Shown here: in pieces, positions 26,743-36,500 of the stretch
Layout of the letters: each line of letters opens with the position of its first letter
Position numbering within the stretch: the stretch's first letter is position 1
Assembly (NCBI RefSeq): GCF_013385985.1
Contig: NZ_JACAOY010000012.1
Location: 536,064-600,063 of the forward strand
From: Pseudomonas sp. B6002
GTDB taxonomy: Bacteria > Pseudomonadota > Gammaproteobacteria > Pseudomonadales > Pseudomonadaceae
Direction: 5' to 3'
DNA: 64,000 nucleotides
The notes under the pieces: generated by a model
The model's database searches: none
What the model saw: the letters and a program-made list of their open reading frames with translations, nothing else
What the model was told of the DNA's origin: nothing
Position numbers and translations under genes: made by a program

Positions 26743-28817
26743 AAAGGCGCTCCATCAGGTAGCGGCGCTTCCATCTCGGTGCCGCCAATGAATTCCACCC
26801 CCGGCAACAACGCCAGGCGCAGGCCGGCCAGCGCATGCAGCAAGTGCACGCGGGTGTCGTCTTCGTCTTGCAGGCCCTGGCCGTTGAGGGCGCGGCGCGT
26901 GCGGTCCAGGGTCATCAGCAGACCGCTGGGCGCAGGCAGGCGTTCACCGGCTTTCAGGCACGCCTTGAAATAGCCGCCCACACCTTCAACCACTTGGTTG
27001 AGCAGCACCCGTGGCACGCCGAGGATGCGCGGCGAATAGGCCAGCAGGTCGAGCAGGTTCAGCGCCACACGCAGGTCACGCAGGGCGATACCGGTGTCCT
27101 GGTTGGTCAGGGCCAGGCGCGGCAGGTGCTGCATCAGCCGGTCGAGCATTTGCGCGGCCATGTGGCGGTGTTCGGCCAGGGTCGCAGGCTCGGTCATGCC
27201 GACAATGTCGCGCCAGCTGAAACGGGTCAGGCGCTTGGCCGCCAGCTCGGCGCCAAAGGGCCGTGCGATCAACGTCCACACAAAGGCGAACAGCAGCCCC
27301 ACAGGCCCGGCCAGGTTGACGTTGGCGAAGTTGAGAAAGTCGGCGTCATAGGCGCCCTGGATGCTGATGAACGACGAGGTGTTCACCAGCGTCAGCAGCA
27401 TGCCCAGGTAGAAACGCGGTTGTACGGTGAGTGTGCCGATGCAAATAAAGGGCACGGCAAACGCCAGCACCAGCATCGGGAAGTCGTGCAGGTTGGGTAG
27501 CACCAGGAACAGGTAGAGGCTGGCGAACAACACCGACATTGCGGTCCAGAAAAAGAACCGGTAGATCTGCGGCGCGGGGTCGTCCATTGAGGCGAAGAAG
27601 CTGCAGGCTACGGCGGCCAGGATCACCGCGCTGCCGCCGTCGGTCCAGCCCAGCAGGATCCACAGCACCGAGGCCACGATGATCGCGCTGACGGTGGAAA
27701 ACGCCGAGTAAAACATCAAGCCACGGTCGAGGAACGGCGTGAGTCGGCCCAGGCGCCAGTGGCGGTACACGGCGCGCCACGTGTCCTGGCTTTCGCACTG
27801 GATGGCGGCTTGCAGGCTGCGGCAGTCTTGCCACAGATCAACCCATTCGGCGAGGCGATACAGCGCGTTGGAGAACAGCAGGGTGTGGCGATCGTCCAAC
27901 GCTTCACCGGTCGGTTGCTGGGCGTCGATCTGATCACGCAGAGTGCGCCAGCTGTCCAGCGTGGCGTTTTCGGTGGTGCTTTCCAGCCACTGATTCGCTG
28001 CTTCCAGCAACGGCGTGAGGCGGTCGAGAAACTCCGGCGCACGGTGCTCGATGGCGTACAGCGCGTCGTCGAGTTCTTCCACCACGGGCAGCAGGTGGAT
28101 CATGCGCCCACGCAGTTCCTTGGTATTGCGCACCGTCTGCGGCCGCGCGCCTTCGTGGGGCAGTTGGCCGATCATCAGTTCAAGGGTATTGAAGGTGGCG
28201 ACCATGCCGCCGCGCAGGTTGCTGACTTCCTCGGGCTCCACGTTGCGCGTCAGAAAGCGCTGGCTGTAGACCTGCGCATCAGCAAACCACTTGCTCACCG
28301 AACCGTCGAACACCGGCGCCAGGCGCCGCGGCCAAAACATTGCGCCCACCACCGCGGCCACGGCGATGCCGAGGAAGATTTCTTCGGTGCGCGCTTCAGC
28401 CACGTCCCACACGGCGAGGGGGTTATCCACCACCGGCAAGGCGATCAGCGGCAAAGTGTAGCCGGCCAGCATTAGCGCGTAGTTGTTCGCGGTGCGCAGG
28501 TGCATGGAGAGGAACAACAGGATGCCCGTCCACAAGGCAATCACCACCACCAGCACATAGGGCGACTGCACGAACATCGGCACAAAAAACACCGCCGCCG
28601 CCGCGCCCATGAACGTACCGATGGCGCGGTACAAGGCTTTGGAACTGGTAGGCCCGACAAAGGGGCTGGAAACGATGTACACCGTGGCCATCGCCCAGTA
28701 CGGCCGTGGCATTTGCATGAGCATGGCGATGTACAACGCGATCATCGACGCGGCGAACGTGCGTACCCCGTAGAACCAGTCGCGTGCTGGCGGAAAACCG
28801 GTAAAGAATCCGTTCAA
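26739..28817 (-). CDS. FUSC-family (AaeB-like) inner-membrane transporter
   Basis: About 692 residues in two halves, each with a cluster of membrane helices (about 18-160 and 375-500) followed by a cytoplasmic domain. Landmarks are RPYWAMATVYIVSSPFVG near 34 and VGAMFWPRRLAP near 158, with a second cluster from SAFSTVSAIIVASVLWILLGW. This is the AaeB/FUSC layout for proton-driven efflux of aromatic or organic acids. The start is TTG, overlapping the marR stop (TTGA). It forms a pump with the DUF1656, adaptor and channel proteins. Confidence 0.92.
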   Translation of the reverse strand: MNGFFTGFPPARDWFYGVRTFAASMIALYIAMLMQMPRPYWAMATVYIVSSPFVGPTSSKALYRAIGTFMGAAAAVFFVPMFVQSPYVLVVVIALWTGILLFLSMHLRTANNYALMLAGYTLPLIALPVVDNPLAVWDVAEARTEEIFLGIAVAAVVGAMFWPRRLAPVFDGSVSKWFADAQVYSQRFLTRNVEPEEVSNLRGGMVATFNTLELMIGQLPHEGARPQTVRNTKELRGRMIHLLPVVEELDDALYAIEHRAPEFLDRLTPLLEAANQWLESTTENATLDSWRTLRDQIDAQQPTGEALDDRHTLLFSNALYRLAEWVDLWQDCRSLQAAIQCESQDTWRAVYRHWRLGRLTPFLDRGLMFYSAFSTVSAIIVASVLWILLGWTDGGSAVILAAVACSFFASMDDPAPQIYRFFFWTAMSVLFASLYLFLVLPNLHDFPMLVLAFAVPFICIGTLTVQPRFYLGMLLTLVNTSSFISIQGAYDADFLNFANVNLAGPVGLLFAFVWTLIARPFGAELAAKRLTRFSWRDIVGMTEPATLAEHRHMAAQMLDRLMQHLPRLALTNQDTGIALRDLRVALNLLDLLAYSPRILGVPRVLLNQVVEGVGGYFKACLKAGERLPAPSGLLMTLDRTRRALNGQGLQDEDDTRVHLLHALAGLRLALLPGVEFIGGTEMEAPLPDGAPL

Positions 28818-29251
28818 AGCGAGGCCGCCTCAAAGGCGCGCAACACCCGCAGCGCAGCCTCCAGATCGGTGGACGCGATGTCGGCCAGGACTTCCTTGCG
28901 CAGGCGCACCAGCTGCACCTCCACCGCTTGCACCAGCTCGCGGCCTCGCTCGGTGAGGCTCAAGGCCTTGGCGCGGCGGTCATGCACGTCTTCGGTCCGG
29001 CACACGTAGCCGCCCGCACACAGTTGGTCGAGCAGGCGCACCAGCGACGGGCTTTCCATCCCGGACGCCTGGGCCACCTTGACCTGATGCACACCGTCGC
29101 CCAGACGCCCGATCATCAAGAGCGGCACGGCGCAGGCTTCGGAAATACCGTAGCTCACCAGCGTGGTCTGGCAGATTTTGCGCCAGTTGCGGGCGCCCAC
29201 CACCATGCTGCTGCTGAGGTTCATCTGGAGTTGTTCGAGGGTCTGGGACAC
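28814..29251 (-). CDS. MarR-family transcriptional regulator
   Basis: About 145 residues with the MarR winged helix: LLMIGRLGDGVHQVKVAQASGMESPSL as the recognition region, then LVRLLDQLCAGGYVCR and the wing DVHDRRAKALSLTERG. The DRRA-K-L-T-G string is the family hallmark. Cys residues near 28 and 42 could be redox or ligand sensors, but this is speculative. It heads the efflux operon and probably represses it, with release by the pump substrate. The GTG at 29251 lacks a clear ribosome site and lies within a few bases of a plausible transcription start. An internal ATG at 29224 is the alternative. Confidence 0.92.
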   Translation of the reverse strand: MSQTLEQLQMNLSSSMVVGARNWRKICQTTLVSYGISEACAVPLLMIGRLGDGVHQVKVAQASGMESPSLVRLLDQLCAGGYVCRTEDVHDRRAKALSLTERGRELVQAVEVQLVRLRKEVLADIASTDLEAALRVLRAFEAASL

Positions 29252-29260
29252 TGGATAGTT

Positions 29261-29288
29261 CGCATACAGTTAGTTTGCTAACTATCAA
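29261..29288 (-). promoter_or_regulatory. Promoter and operator of the marR efflux operon
   Basis: On the minus strand TTGATA (29288-29283) and TATGCG (29266-29261) are 16 nt apart and fit -35/-10 boxes. The spacer contains the palindrome AGTTAG-TTTG-CTAACT (29268-29283). A larger GATAGTT/AACTATC repeat brackets it. A MarR dimer bound here would block RNA polymerase. This is inferred from layout. Confidence 0.55.
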
Positions 29289-29409
29289 TATGGTGGATGG
29301 ATCCAATGCCGTCAAGTTTTGAAACAATTTATGGATGGGCGGCTGGGGATAGAGGTAAGTAAAGCGGGTTTAAGCGTGGGCGCAGAATTTTCTGACACTG
29401 CAAAACACC

Positions 29410-29499
29410 TGTGGGAGCTGGCTTGCCTGCGATAGCGAAGTGTCAGTCGACATCTCTCTCGACCGGACCCAAGTCATCGCAGGCAAGCCAGCTCCCACA
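29410..29499. repeat. Pair of inverted REP-like elements
   Basis: TGTGGGAGCTGGCTTGCCTG (29410-29429) and its near-complement at 29480-29499 form a 24-bp arm pair around about 42 bases, between the Fic gene stop and the marR promoter. It is the same family as the repeat at 21729-21820. Confidence 0.85.
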
Positions 29500-29517
29500 T
29501 TTGGATCAGTGCAGGTT

Positions 29518-31029
29518 TCAAGACTGCTGTTCGGCCTGGTCGTCCACCCTCTCCAAGCGGTCTCGCAGAGCCCGCCCTGCCTCCTCCTCAATAAACTCAA
29601 ATACCTCCTCCGGCACGTTGTATTGAAACTGCTTGCGCCGATGCCTGGACACCTTGCCGTCGTTATCCAGGCACATCATCACCAGCTTGGACAAATCACT
29701 CCCGCGCACGTCATAGCGCTGGTTCACGGCCTTGATCACACGGTCGTAGCGGTCGAGGAACTCGGTCTCTTCGCGCAATTCCACTTCCAGCGCACGCCTG
29801 GCCATCTGCAGGGTGAATTCGACGCAGCGGGTGGCGTCCCAGTAGCGGTAGATAGAGGAGTGGCCAATGAACTCGAAAGCCATTTGCTCACCGTCCAGCC
29901 AGGTAACATTCCAGAAGTCTCGAGTCGGCTGGGAAAATGCCTTGAGGGTCTCCAGGTAGGCTTGCTCTTCGTGTTTCATCGCAACGGAAACAGGCAGCAA
30001 CAGGCCGTTTTCCAGTGCACCGAAGTGGCAGAGTGTCTGGTGGATCAGGAATCGCGACAGACGTCCGTTACCATCCATGAACGGATGCAGGAACACAAAG
30101 CCGAAGGCGGTGACGGCCGCAGCCACAAGCGGGTCAACCTCACGCACTGGCTGACTGGCAAAGGCCATCAACTCTTCCATCAGTTCCTGGCACAGCTCAG
30201 GTGCTGGTGGTACATAGCTGACGCCCGCGGAGCCGCGCAAACCATTGTGCAGATAATTTTGTTCGTGGCGGAATGCAACGGCTTTGTCGAAAGGATTGGA
30301 AACAGTGCTGTTTTGCAGCTCTACCAAATAGTCTTCAGTGAGCAGCCGGCCTTCATGGGCTTGGCGTAACAGTTGGACGAAACGGCGCGACTTTTCCTCG
30401 CTGGGTTGTTCTTTTTCGATGGCGAACGAGTCGCGGGTTTCATGGAGATAGGCCCATTGGATGGCGCGGTCCATCATTTCCGATGGAAGGGTAGCCATAA
30501 AGGACTTGGCACGGCCCAAGATGTCCAGATCCAACAAGGCTTCGATTTCAGGCGTGCGTTCAACTGTCGCGCAATACGCCAAAGAGCCCAGACCATTGAA
30601 ATCGATACGCCAACGCGAATTACGTGTTGAGGGTCCAGTCACGTAGCGCTGGGGATCAAACAAGGGTGAAACGCGGCTGTTGATTGGCTTGTCGTAGTCC
30701 AGCCGTTGAAGAGTCAAGCCTTCCCAGAGGTAGCAGACCTTGCGAATGAACACGCCGTTGGGGGCTTTTTCCAGCTCTTGCAACAGTTGGCCCGGGCTAA
30801 CCGCCTCGAGCGCCTGAGCCAGGATGCCGAGGTTGATGCCTTCATGTTTGAGTGCGAAAAGAATGTGGTCGAGTATCGCGTCGGCTGAAGGCGCAACGGT
30901 ATGAGGAACCGCCAGACAGTCACCAATCATCGAGATCCGCGTAACGGGCTTGATCATCGCGGCACGAGCAGGAGCAGTCGCTTTTAACCCGAGCAATTGA
31001 TGAAGATGGGCGTAACCAACCAGAGACAT
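29518..31029 (-). CDS. Fic-domain protein (predicted AMPylase)
   Basis: About 503 residues. The Fic motif HPFMDGNGR lies at 315-323 and contains the catalytic His and the Asn/Arg that hold ATP. An upstream helix carries SFAIEK (201-206), matching the S/T-x-x-x-E core of the inhibitory motif, so this is probably a self-inhibited class II Fic protein. The N-terminal part (1-190) resembles the extra domain of large stand-alone Fic proteins. The C-terminus is helical and charged. Targets are unknown. It seems monocistronic, between a REP pair and a 60-nt leader with repeats. GAGG lies 7 nt before the ATG, inside a hairpin. Confidence 0.9.
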   Translation of the reverse strand: MSLVGYAHLHQLLGLKATAPARAAMIKPVTRISMIGDCLAVPHTVAPSADAILDHILFALKHEGINLGILAQALEAVSPGQLLQELEKAPNGVFIRKVCYLWEGLTLQRLDYDKPINSRVSPLFDPQRYVTGPSTRNSRWRIDFNGLGSLAYCATVERTPEIEALLDLDILGRAKSFMATLPSEMMDRAIQWAYLHETRDSFAIEKEQPSEEKSRRFVQLLRQAHEGRLLTEDYLVELQNSTVSNPFDKAVAFRHEQNYLHNGLRGSAGVSYVPPAPELCQELMEELMAFASQPVREVDPLVAAAVTAFGFVFLHPFMDGNGRLSRFLIHQTLCHFGALENGLLLPVSVAMKHEEQAYLETLKAFSQPTRDFWNVTWLDGEQMAFEFIGHSSIYRYWDATRCVEFTLQMARRALEVELREETEFLDRYDRVIKAVNQRYDVRGSDLSKLVMMCLDNDGKVSRHRRKQFQYNVPEEVFEFIEEEAGRALRDRLERVDDQAEQQS

Positions 31030-31060
31030 CGCGCAACCTCAGAAAAAGTTCACTTGCGCG
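31030..31060 (-). promoter_or_regulatory. Hairpin embracing the Fic ribosome-binding site
   Basis: In the mRNA CGCGCAA (31060-31054) pairs with TTGCGCG (31036-31030), which touches the ATG. The GAGG ribosome site is in the 17-nt loop edge. The stem could limit ribosome access. Confidence 0.4.
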
Positions 31061-31068
31061 ATTAAAGC

Positions 31069-31103
31069 CCAGATTTTTTCAACCAACACCAGATTTTTTC
31101 AAC
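31069..31103 (-). repeat. 15-bp direct repeat upstream of the Fic gene
   Basis: CCAGATTTTTTCAAC occurs at 31069-31083 and again at 31089-31103, exactly 20 bp apart (about two helical turns) and 40-75 nt before the Fic start. It is a candidate tandem regulator site. Confidence 0.5.
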
Positions 31104-31117
31104 TTTCTGCGTATTCG

Positions 31118-31372
31118 CTAAGTTTTTTGCACCCCTCTTCCGCTGTGCAGCAGAAGATTCAGCTCGTCCACCACCTCGGCCCAATCCGCATCTTCCAGAA
31201 TTTCATTACGCAAAAACTTCTTCTGGTTCTCCGTCCAGAAAAACGCATCTGCCAGATGCAACTCAGGCTTGAGCGGCGAATGCACTGCCACAAACTTCTC
31301 GATACTTACCGGGTCATCCGGCAGCCCAAGCTGCTTGAACAGAGACGGCAAGCTGTGCACAGGCGATTCCAT
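31118..31372 (-). CDS. DUF2789 family protein
   Basis: 84 residues, cytoplasmic. MESPVHSLPSLFKQLGLPDD and PLKPELHLADAFFWT are the conserved parts of the DUF2789 family, which is common in Pseudomonas and has no known function. The C-terminus (ADWAEVVDELNLLLHS) is helical. GGGAGCC lies upstream of the ATG. It begins 9 nt after the APS kinase gene stop on the same strand, so it may be the last gene of the adhesin-TolC-kinase transcript. That link may be accidental, because DUF2789 genes occur in many contexts. Confidence 0.85.
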   Translation of the reverse strand: MESPVHSLPSLFKQLGLPDDPVSIEKFVAVHSPLKPELHLADAFFWTENQKKFLRNEILEDADWAEVVDELNLLLHSGRGVQKT

Positions 31373-31381
31373 GGGAGGCTC

Positions 31382-31972
31382 CTAGAAAGACGGCTCCCCA
31401 GAGTCTAGTCCAGGCGCCAACCAGCTCAGCAACCGCTCGACGCATTGCTGTGCCGAGAGCACACCGGTGTCCAGTTCCAGCGAGGCGTGCGGGGGCGGTT
31501 CGTAGGGTGAGCCAATGCCGGTAAACCCGGGCAATTCGCCTTTGCGGGCGCGGGCGTAGTGACCTTTGGGGTCACGCCCCTCGCACACCGCCAACGAGGC
31601 GCTGCACCAGACTTCCCGATAGTCGGCACCCAGGCGCTCGGCAAAAACCGCGCGCAACTCCACCAACGGCGCGATCATCGCCAGGATCACGATTTGCCCG
31701 TTTTCCACCAGCAACGCCGCGAGTTCACTGGCGCGGCGGATGTTTTCCAGGCGGTCGCTGTCGGCAAAGCCGAGGTCTTTGTTAAGGCCACCGCGCAGGG
31801 CATCGCCGTCGAGCACGATGCTGTGCCAGCCTTGTTCGAACAAGGCCGCTTGCAGCCCCTGGGCCAAGGTGGATTTGCCGGACGCGGGCAACCCGGTGAG
31901 CAGGATCGCCACACCGCGATGCCCATTGCGCGCCTCGCGCTGACGGCGGCTGATGCTCGCCGTCGGCGCCAC
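31382..31972 (-). CDS. cysC: Adenylylsulfate (APS) kinase
   Basis: About 196 residues. It phosphorylates APS to PAPS, the sulfate donor. The P-loop GLPASGKST is at 27-35, and LDGDALRGGLNKDLGFADSD and RLENIRRASELA are the APS-binding signatures. PGFTGIGSPYEPP near the end is the usual kinase lid/substrate segment. The start is uncertain: GTG at 31972 begins 4 nt after the TolC gene stop and gives the usual family length, TTG at 31987 is possible, and a start at 32131 would overlap the TolC gene and add junk-like Arg-rich sequence. It lies two genes downstream of a surface protein and near a sulfotransferase, which suggests a dedicated PAPS supply. Confidence 0.88.
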   Translation of the reverse strand: MAPTASISRRQREARNGHRGVAILLTGLPASGKSTLAQGLQAALFEQGWHSIVLDGDALRGGLNKDLGFADSDRLENIRRASELAALLVENGQIVILAMIAPLVELRAVFAERLGADYREVWCSASLAVCEGRDPKGHYARARKGELPGFTGIGSPYEPPPHASLELDTGVLSAQQCVERLLSWLAPGLDSGEPSF

Positions 31973-31976
31973 CAGG

Positions 31977-33491
31977 TTACTGGGCAACGGGACGCGGCGC
32001 CGGCGTTGCGATGTTGCCAGCGGCCCACGCCGATTCTCGGCTGGCGAGCGCCGTGGCGATGGTCTGCACGCGGTCCGAGTCCAGCTGTTCCGGCAGCGGG
32101 TCGAGGCCGGCGCTGGCGAAGATCTGGCCATAGGCGTTACGCAGGTCAGCGTAGGCCAGGTCTCGGCGCAGGTCGGCTTGCAGGGTGTTGAGCTCGCCCT
32201 GGATCAGGTCCAGCTCGCCCAGGCCTGCCGCTTCGTGGCGGTTGCGCAGTTGCGTGAGGATTTGCCCGTCGATATTGGCCAACTGGTCGTTGGTCTTGAA
32301 CTGGCGCACCGCGTCCTGATAGTTGGCGTTGGCCACGTAGACCTGCGCCAGCACCGCAATGGACATCGCCTGGCGCCGTGCGGTGGCGACTTCTTCACCG
32401 GCCTTGGCGACATCGATGGCCGCCGGTGCAGAGATCACGTTGAACAGGTTCCAGGTGACCTTGGCGCCATAGTCGGCCCAGCGGTTGTCCACCAGGAACG
32501 AGTTGCTGTCGTAATGCCCACCGGCCGAAAATTCCAGGCCCGGTAGCAGGCGCAGCATGGCCTTGCGCGTTTCGGCAGCGCTGATGCGGGTCTGGTAGTC
32601 CTGCTCACGCAACTCGGGGCGGTTGGCCAGGGCTTCCTGTTCCAGGCTGGCCAGGTTGACCTTGAGCTGAGGCACGTTGTAATCGTCAGGCGTAGCCAGC
32701 TTGAGGTCGGTGCCCATTGGCAGGTTGATCAAGGTGGCCAGTTCTGTCTTGGCCAGGGACAACGCACGGCGCTGCTCCTGCAATTGGCGCGTGGCTTCGA
32801 TCAGCGAGCGCTGGTAGCCCAGGGCTTGCACCGGATCGCCGATGCGTTGCTCGCTCATGCTTTGGCTGTTGCTCTGGGCCTGGTCGACCCGCGCCATCAG
32901 GCTGTCGATCTGGGTCAGCAAACGCTCGGCCGCCACGGCACGCCAGTAGGCGGAGCGCACGTCCTGCACGATGGTATTGATCACCTTGCGCCGGCGCTCC
33001 TGAATGATCAGGCGCTGGTCGCCTTGCTGCTTGGCACTGATGTAGCTGACGCCGAAGTCGAGCACGTTCCACACCATGGTCAGGTCCGCCACGCGACGGT
33101 CGCGGTCCTGGGAGGTCGACGGTTCCAGGGATTGGGTGCCGGTGAGCACGCTCTGGCTGCTGGAGGCGTTGGTATTGTTGCGCCCGGCGTAGCCTGCCGA
33201 CAGCGCCATGCGCGGCAGCATGTCGAAACTGGAGAGGTCCGATTGGCGCTTGGCCAAGGCCTCTTCCATGACTTTCAGGCGGCCTTCGAGGTTGTATTTC
33301 ACCGCCCGGGCCATGGCCTGGTGCAGCGTCAGCGGGCCGTTCAGCGGCTCTTGATCCTTGTACATGCCTTGCAGGTCGCTGCGGGCTCGCTGCTCACTGA
33401 CACTGCGTTCAATCGGCTCGCTGGTGACCGCACAACCACTGATCGCCAGCACCAGCAAGCTGATGCCGAACACCTTATGACCTGTCTTCAT
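31977..33491 (-). CDS. TolC-like outer-membrane efflux/secretion lipoprotein
   Basis: About 504 residues. MKTGHKVFGISLLVLAISGC is a lipoprotein signal with lipobox ISGC. Two internal repeats of long helices are typical of TolC channels (for example PLTLHQAMARAVKYN, where the family has its opening helix, and later RPELREQDYQTRISAAETRKAML). It would form the outer-membrane conduit. It starts 41 nt after the stop of the large surface protein, so the two are very likely one transcript and the channel is the expected export route for that protein. No ABC ATPase gene is adjacent. Confidence 0.88.
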   Translation of the reverse strand: MKTGHKVFGISLLVLAISGCAVTSEPIERSVSEQRARSDLQGMYKDQEPLNGPLTLHQAMARAVKYNLEGRLKVMEEALAKRQSDLSSFDMLPRMALSAGYAGRNNTNASSSQSVLTGTQSLEPSTSQDRDRRVADLTMVWNVLDFGVSYISAKQQGDQRLIIQERRRKVINTIVQDVRSAYWRAVAAERLLTQIDSLMARVDQAQSNSQSMSEQRIGDPVQALGYQRSLIEATRQLQEQRRALSLAKTELATLINLPMGTDLKLATPDDYNVPQLKVNLASLEQEALANRPELREQDYQTRISAAETRKAMLRLLPGLEFSAGGHYDSNSFLVDNRWADYGAKVTWNLFNVISAPAAIDVAKAGEEVATARRQAMSIAVLAQVYVANANYQDAVRQFKTNDQLANIDGQILTQLRNRHEAAGLGELDLIQGELNTLQADLRRDLAYADLRNAYGQIFASAGLDPLPEQLDSDRVQTIATALASRESAWAAGNIATPAPRPVAQ

Positions 33492-33532
33492 CCTTGTTCT
33501 GCCCCTGTTACTGCGCCTTGAGTTAAGTGTGT

Positions 33533-36500
33533 TCAGGCCTGCATTTCGCTGATGCCGACCTGTTGCAGTGCATGCGCCAGGTCAACCACCTGGCGTTGTT
33601 CCGTGTCCTTGATCTGCTGCAATTGCTGACCAAGGGTTGGCGCGCCAACCACGCTGCGCATTCCGTGAGCCGGGTCGCTCACACCCTTGATCGATTTGCT
33701 CTCGAACGCCTTGAAGCCGCTGTCATCAGCGCTGTCGCGGATGAACAGGGTCGACAGGGTACTGGCCCCGAAGATCCCGCCATCCCCACCACCAAAACCA
33801 AGGAAGCCCTTGCCGGCGCCATCCCCGCCGCCGTCGGTATTGAACACCTGGGCGATGAAACTGGGAGCCAATGCACCGTGGTTGATGAAAATACTGCCCA
33901 CCGGAGGCAACCCGCCGCCCAATTCACGCTGCTCGAACAACGGCGGGAAGCCGAGGGGTGAACCCAGGTTGCCGGTCGGCTGGCCATAGATGATCGGCTG
34001 CAACGGCGCGTCGGGCGCACCTTGTGGTGGGGCGGGGTCGGTGGTGCGGAACAACGGGTCGCCCGTCAGTGCGATGGTGTTGATCCCATAGTTGTTGGAG
34101 TTGGCGTACCCGCTGCCGGCGTTCCCCGACAAGTCGGTGACCAGGCTGGTGTCGAGGGTGATGAAGTTGCTCGGGTCGGTGATATTCGCCGTCGGCGTCA
34201 GGGTGGCTGTCCAGGTCTTGCCGCCGTCGCTGCTGGCCAGGTTGGACAACACGCCATTGGCCACGCTCAGGTCCGACAAATCAAAGCCGGTGACTTTCTC
34301 GCTGAAGGTGAAGGTCACGGTGCTGGTCTGGCCCACGGTCAGGTTCGGGTTGGAGACCGAGATGGTCGCGGTGGGCCGGTCGCCATCCACGCCATAGTTG
34401 TTGGATATGGCAATGCTGGCCCCTGCGTTGCCCGCCATGTCATTCACCTGGCTGGTATCCAGCACGATCAGGTTGGTGGCGTCGGTAACCGCCGCGGTCG
34501 GCGTCAGGGTTGCAGTCCAGGTTTTTCCACCGTCGGCGCTCATCAAGTTGGACAACACACCGTTGGCGACACTCAGGTCAGACAGGTCAAAACCGCTCAC
34601 CACTTCACTGAAAGCGATGGTAACGGTCGTCGTCTGGCCAATACCAAGGTGGTTGTTGGCCACGGTAATGGTTGCGGTCGGGAGTTGGGTGTCAATGCTG
34701 AAGTTATTGGAATCGGTGACCCCCACGCCCGCGTTGCCCGAGCCATTCGTCACGCCGCTGTTATTCAGGGTGATGAGATTGGTGGCGTCGGTGACATTGC
34801 TGCCAGGCGTGAAAGTGGCGGTCCAGGTGATGCCACCGTCGCTGCTGCTCACAGCGCTCAATGTGCCATTGGCGATGCTCAAGTCGGCGTTGTCGAAACC
34901 GCTCACCGCTTCGCTGAACGTGATGGTGACAGAGGAAGTTTCCCCGGCCTTGAGCGAGGTGTCGGCGATGACAATGGTCGCGGTCGGCACCGCAGTTTGC
35001 ACCTGGTAATTTGCCGAGCTGGTAGTTCCGGTACCGGTGTTGCCAGCCAGGTCGGAAATACCGGTGTTGTTCAGCACAATCAGGTTAGTGATGTCGGTAA
35101 CCCCGATGTTCGGCGTGAATGTAGCCGTCCAGGTGACGCCGCCGTCGCTGCTACTGACGTTGCTCAGCGTGCCATTGGCGATGCTCAGGTCAGCGTTGTC
35201 GAAACCGGTCACAGCTTCGCTGAACGTGATGGTTACCAGCGAGGTTTCACCTGGCCGCAGGTTGGAATCGCTCATGACGATGGTCGCGGTCGGGCGCTGG
35301 CTGTCGACGGCATAGGTGTTGGAGTCGGTAGTCCCGCTGCCTGCGTTACCCGCAAGGTCCGTGATGCCGGTGTTGTCCAGCGTGATCAGGTTGGAGGTAT
35401 CGGTGATACCTGCGGCCGGCGTATAGGTGGCCGTCCAGGTGATCCCGCCATCACTGCTGCTCACAGCACTCAGTGTGCCGTTGGCGACCGTCAGGTCGGC
35501 ATTGGTGAAACCGGTCACCGCTTCACTGAAGGTGATGGTCACCAGGCTGGTCTGGCCGACGCCGAGCGCCGTATCGGCGACCACAATGGTGGCGGTCGGG
35601 CGCACGGTATCGATTGAATAATTGTTCGAGTCGGTGGTGCCGCTGCCGGCGTTTCCGCTCAGGTTCTGCACGCCGCTGTTGTCCAGCGTGATCAGGTTGG
35701 TGGCGTCGGTGATGTTGGTGGTCGGCGTAAAGGTCGCCGTCCAGGTGATGCCGCCGTCGCTGCTGCTGATCGCGCTCAACGTGCCGTTGGCAATGGTCAG
35801 GTCAGCGTTGGTGAAACCGGTCACCGCCTCGCTGAAGGTGATGGTCACCAGCGAGGTTTCGCCGATTTTCAGCGCATTGTCGGCAATGATGATGGTTGCG
35901 GTCGGTGCCACGGTGTCGATGGTGTAGTTGTTGGAGTTGGTCGTGCCGCTGCCGGCGTTGCCCGCAAGATCCACGATGCCGGTATTGGCCAGCACGATCA
36001 GGTTGCTCGCGTCGTTGACGCCCACGTTCGGGGTGAAGGTCGCCGTCCAGGTGATGCCACCGTCGCTGCTGCTCACGGCGGTCAGCGTACCGTTGGCAAT
36101 TATCAGGTCGGCGTTGGTGAAGCCGCTCACCGCTTCGCTGAAGGTGATGGTCACCAGCGAGGTTTCACCGACCGTGAGGTTGCTGTCGGCGACCACAATG
36201 GTCGCGGTTGGCCGCACCGTATCGATGGCGTAGTTGTTGGAGTCGGTGGTGCCGCTGCCGGCGTTGCCCGACAGGTCGACGATGCCGGTGTTGTCCAGGG
36301 TAATCAGGTTGGTGGTATCGGTGACGCTGGCGCTCGGGGTGAACGTCGCGGTCCAGGTGATGCCGCCATCACTGCTGCTGACCGCGCTCAACGTGCCGTT
36401 GGCGACCGTCAAGTCGGCGTTGGTGAAACCGCTGACCGCTTCGCTGAAGGTGATGGTCACCAGTGAGGTTTCACCGATCCGCAGGTTATTGTCGGCCACC

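Noticed and set aside
31973-32131. N-terminal extension of the APS kinase to 32131
   Set aside because: It overlaps the TolC-like gene and is Arg/Pro/Ser-rich like a frame shadow. The shorter start gives the normal enzyme length.
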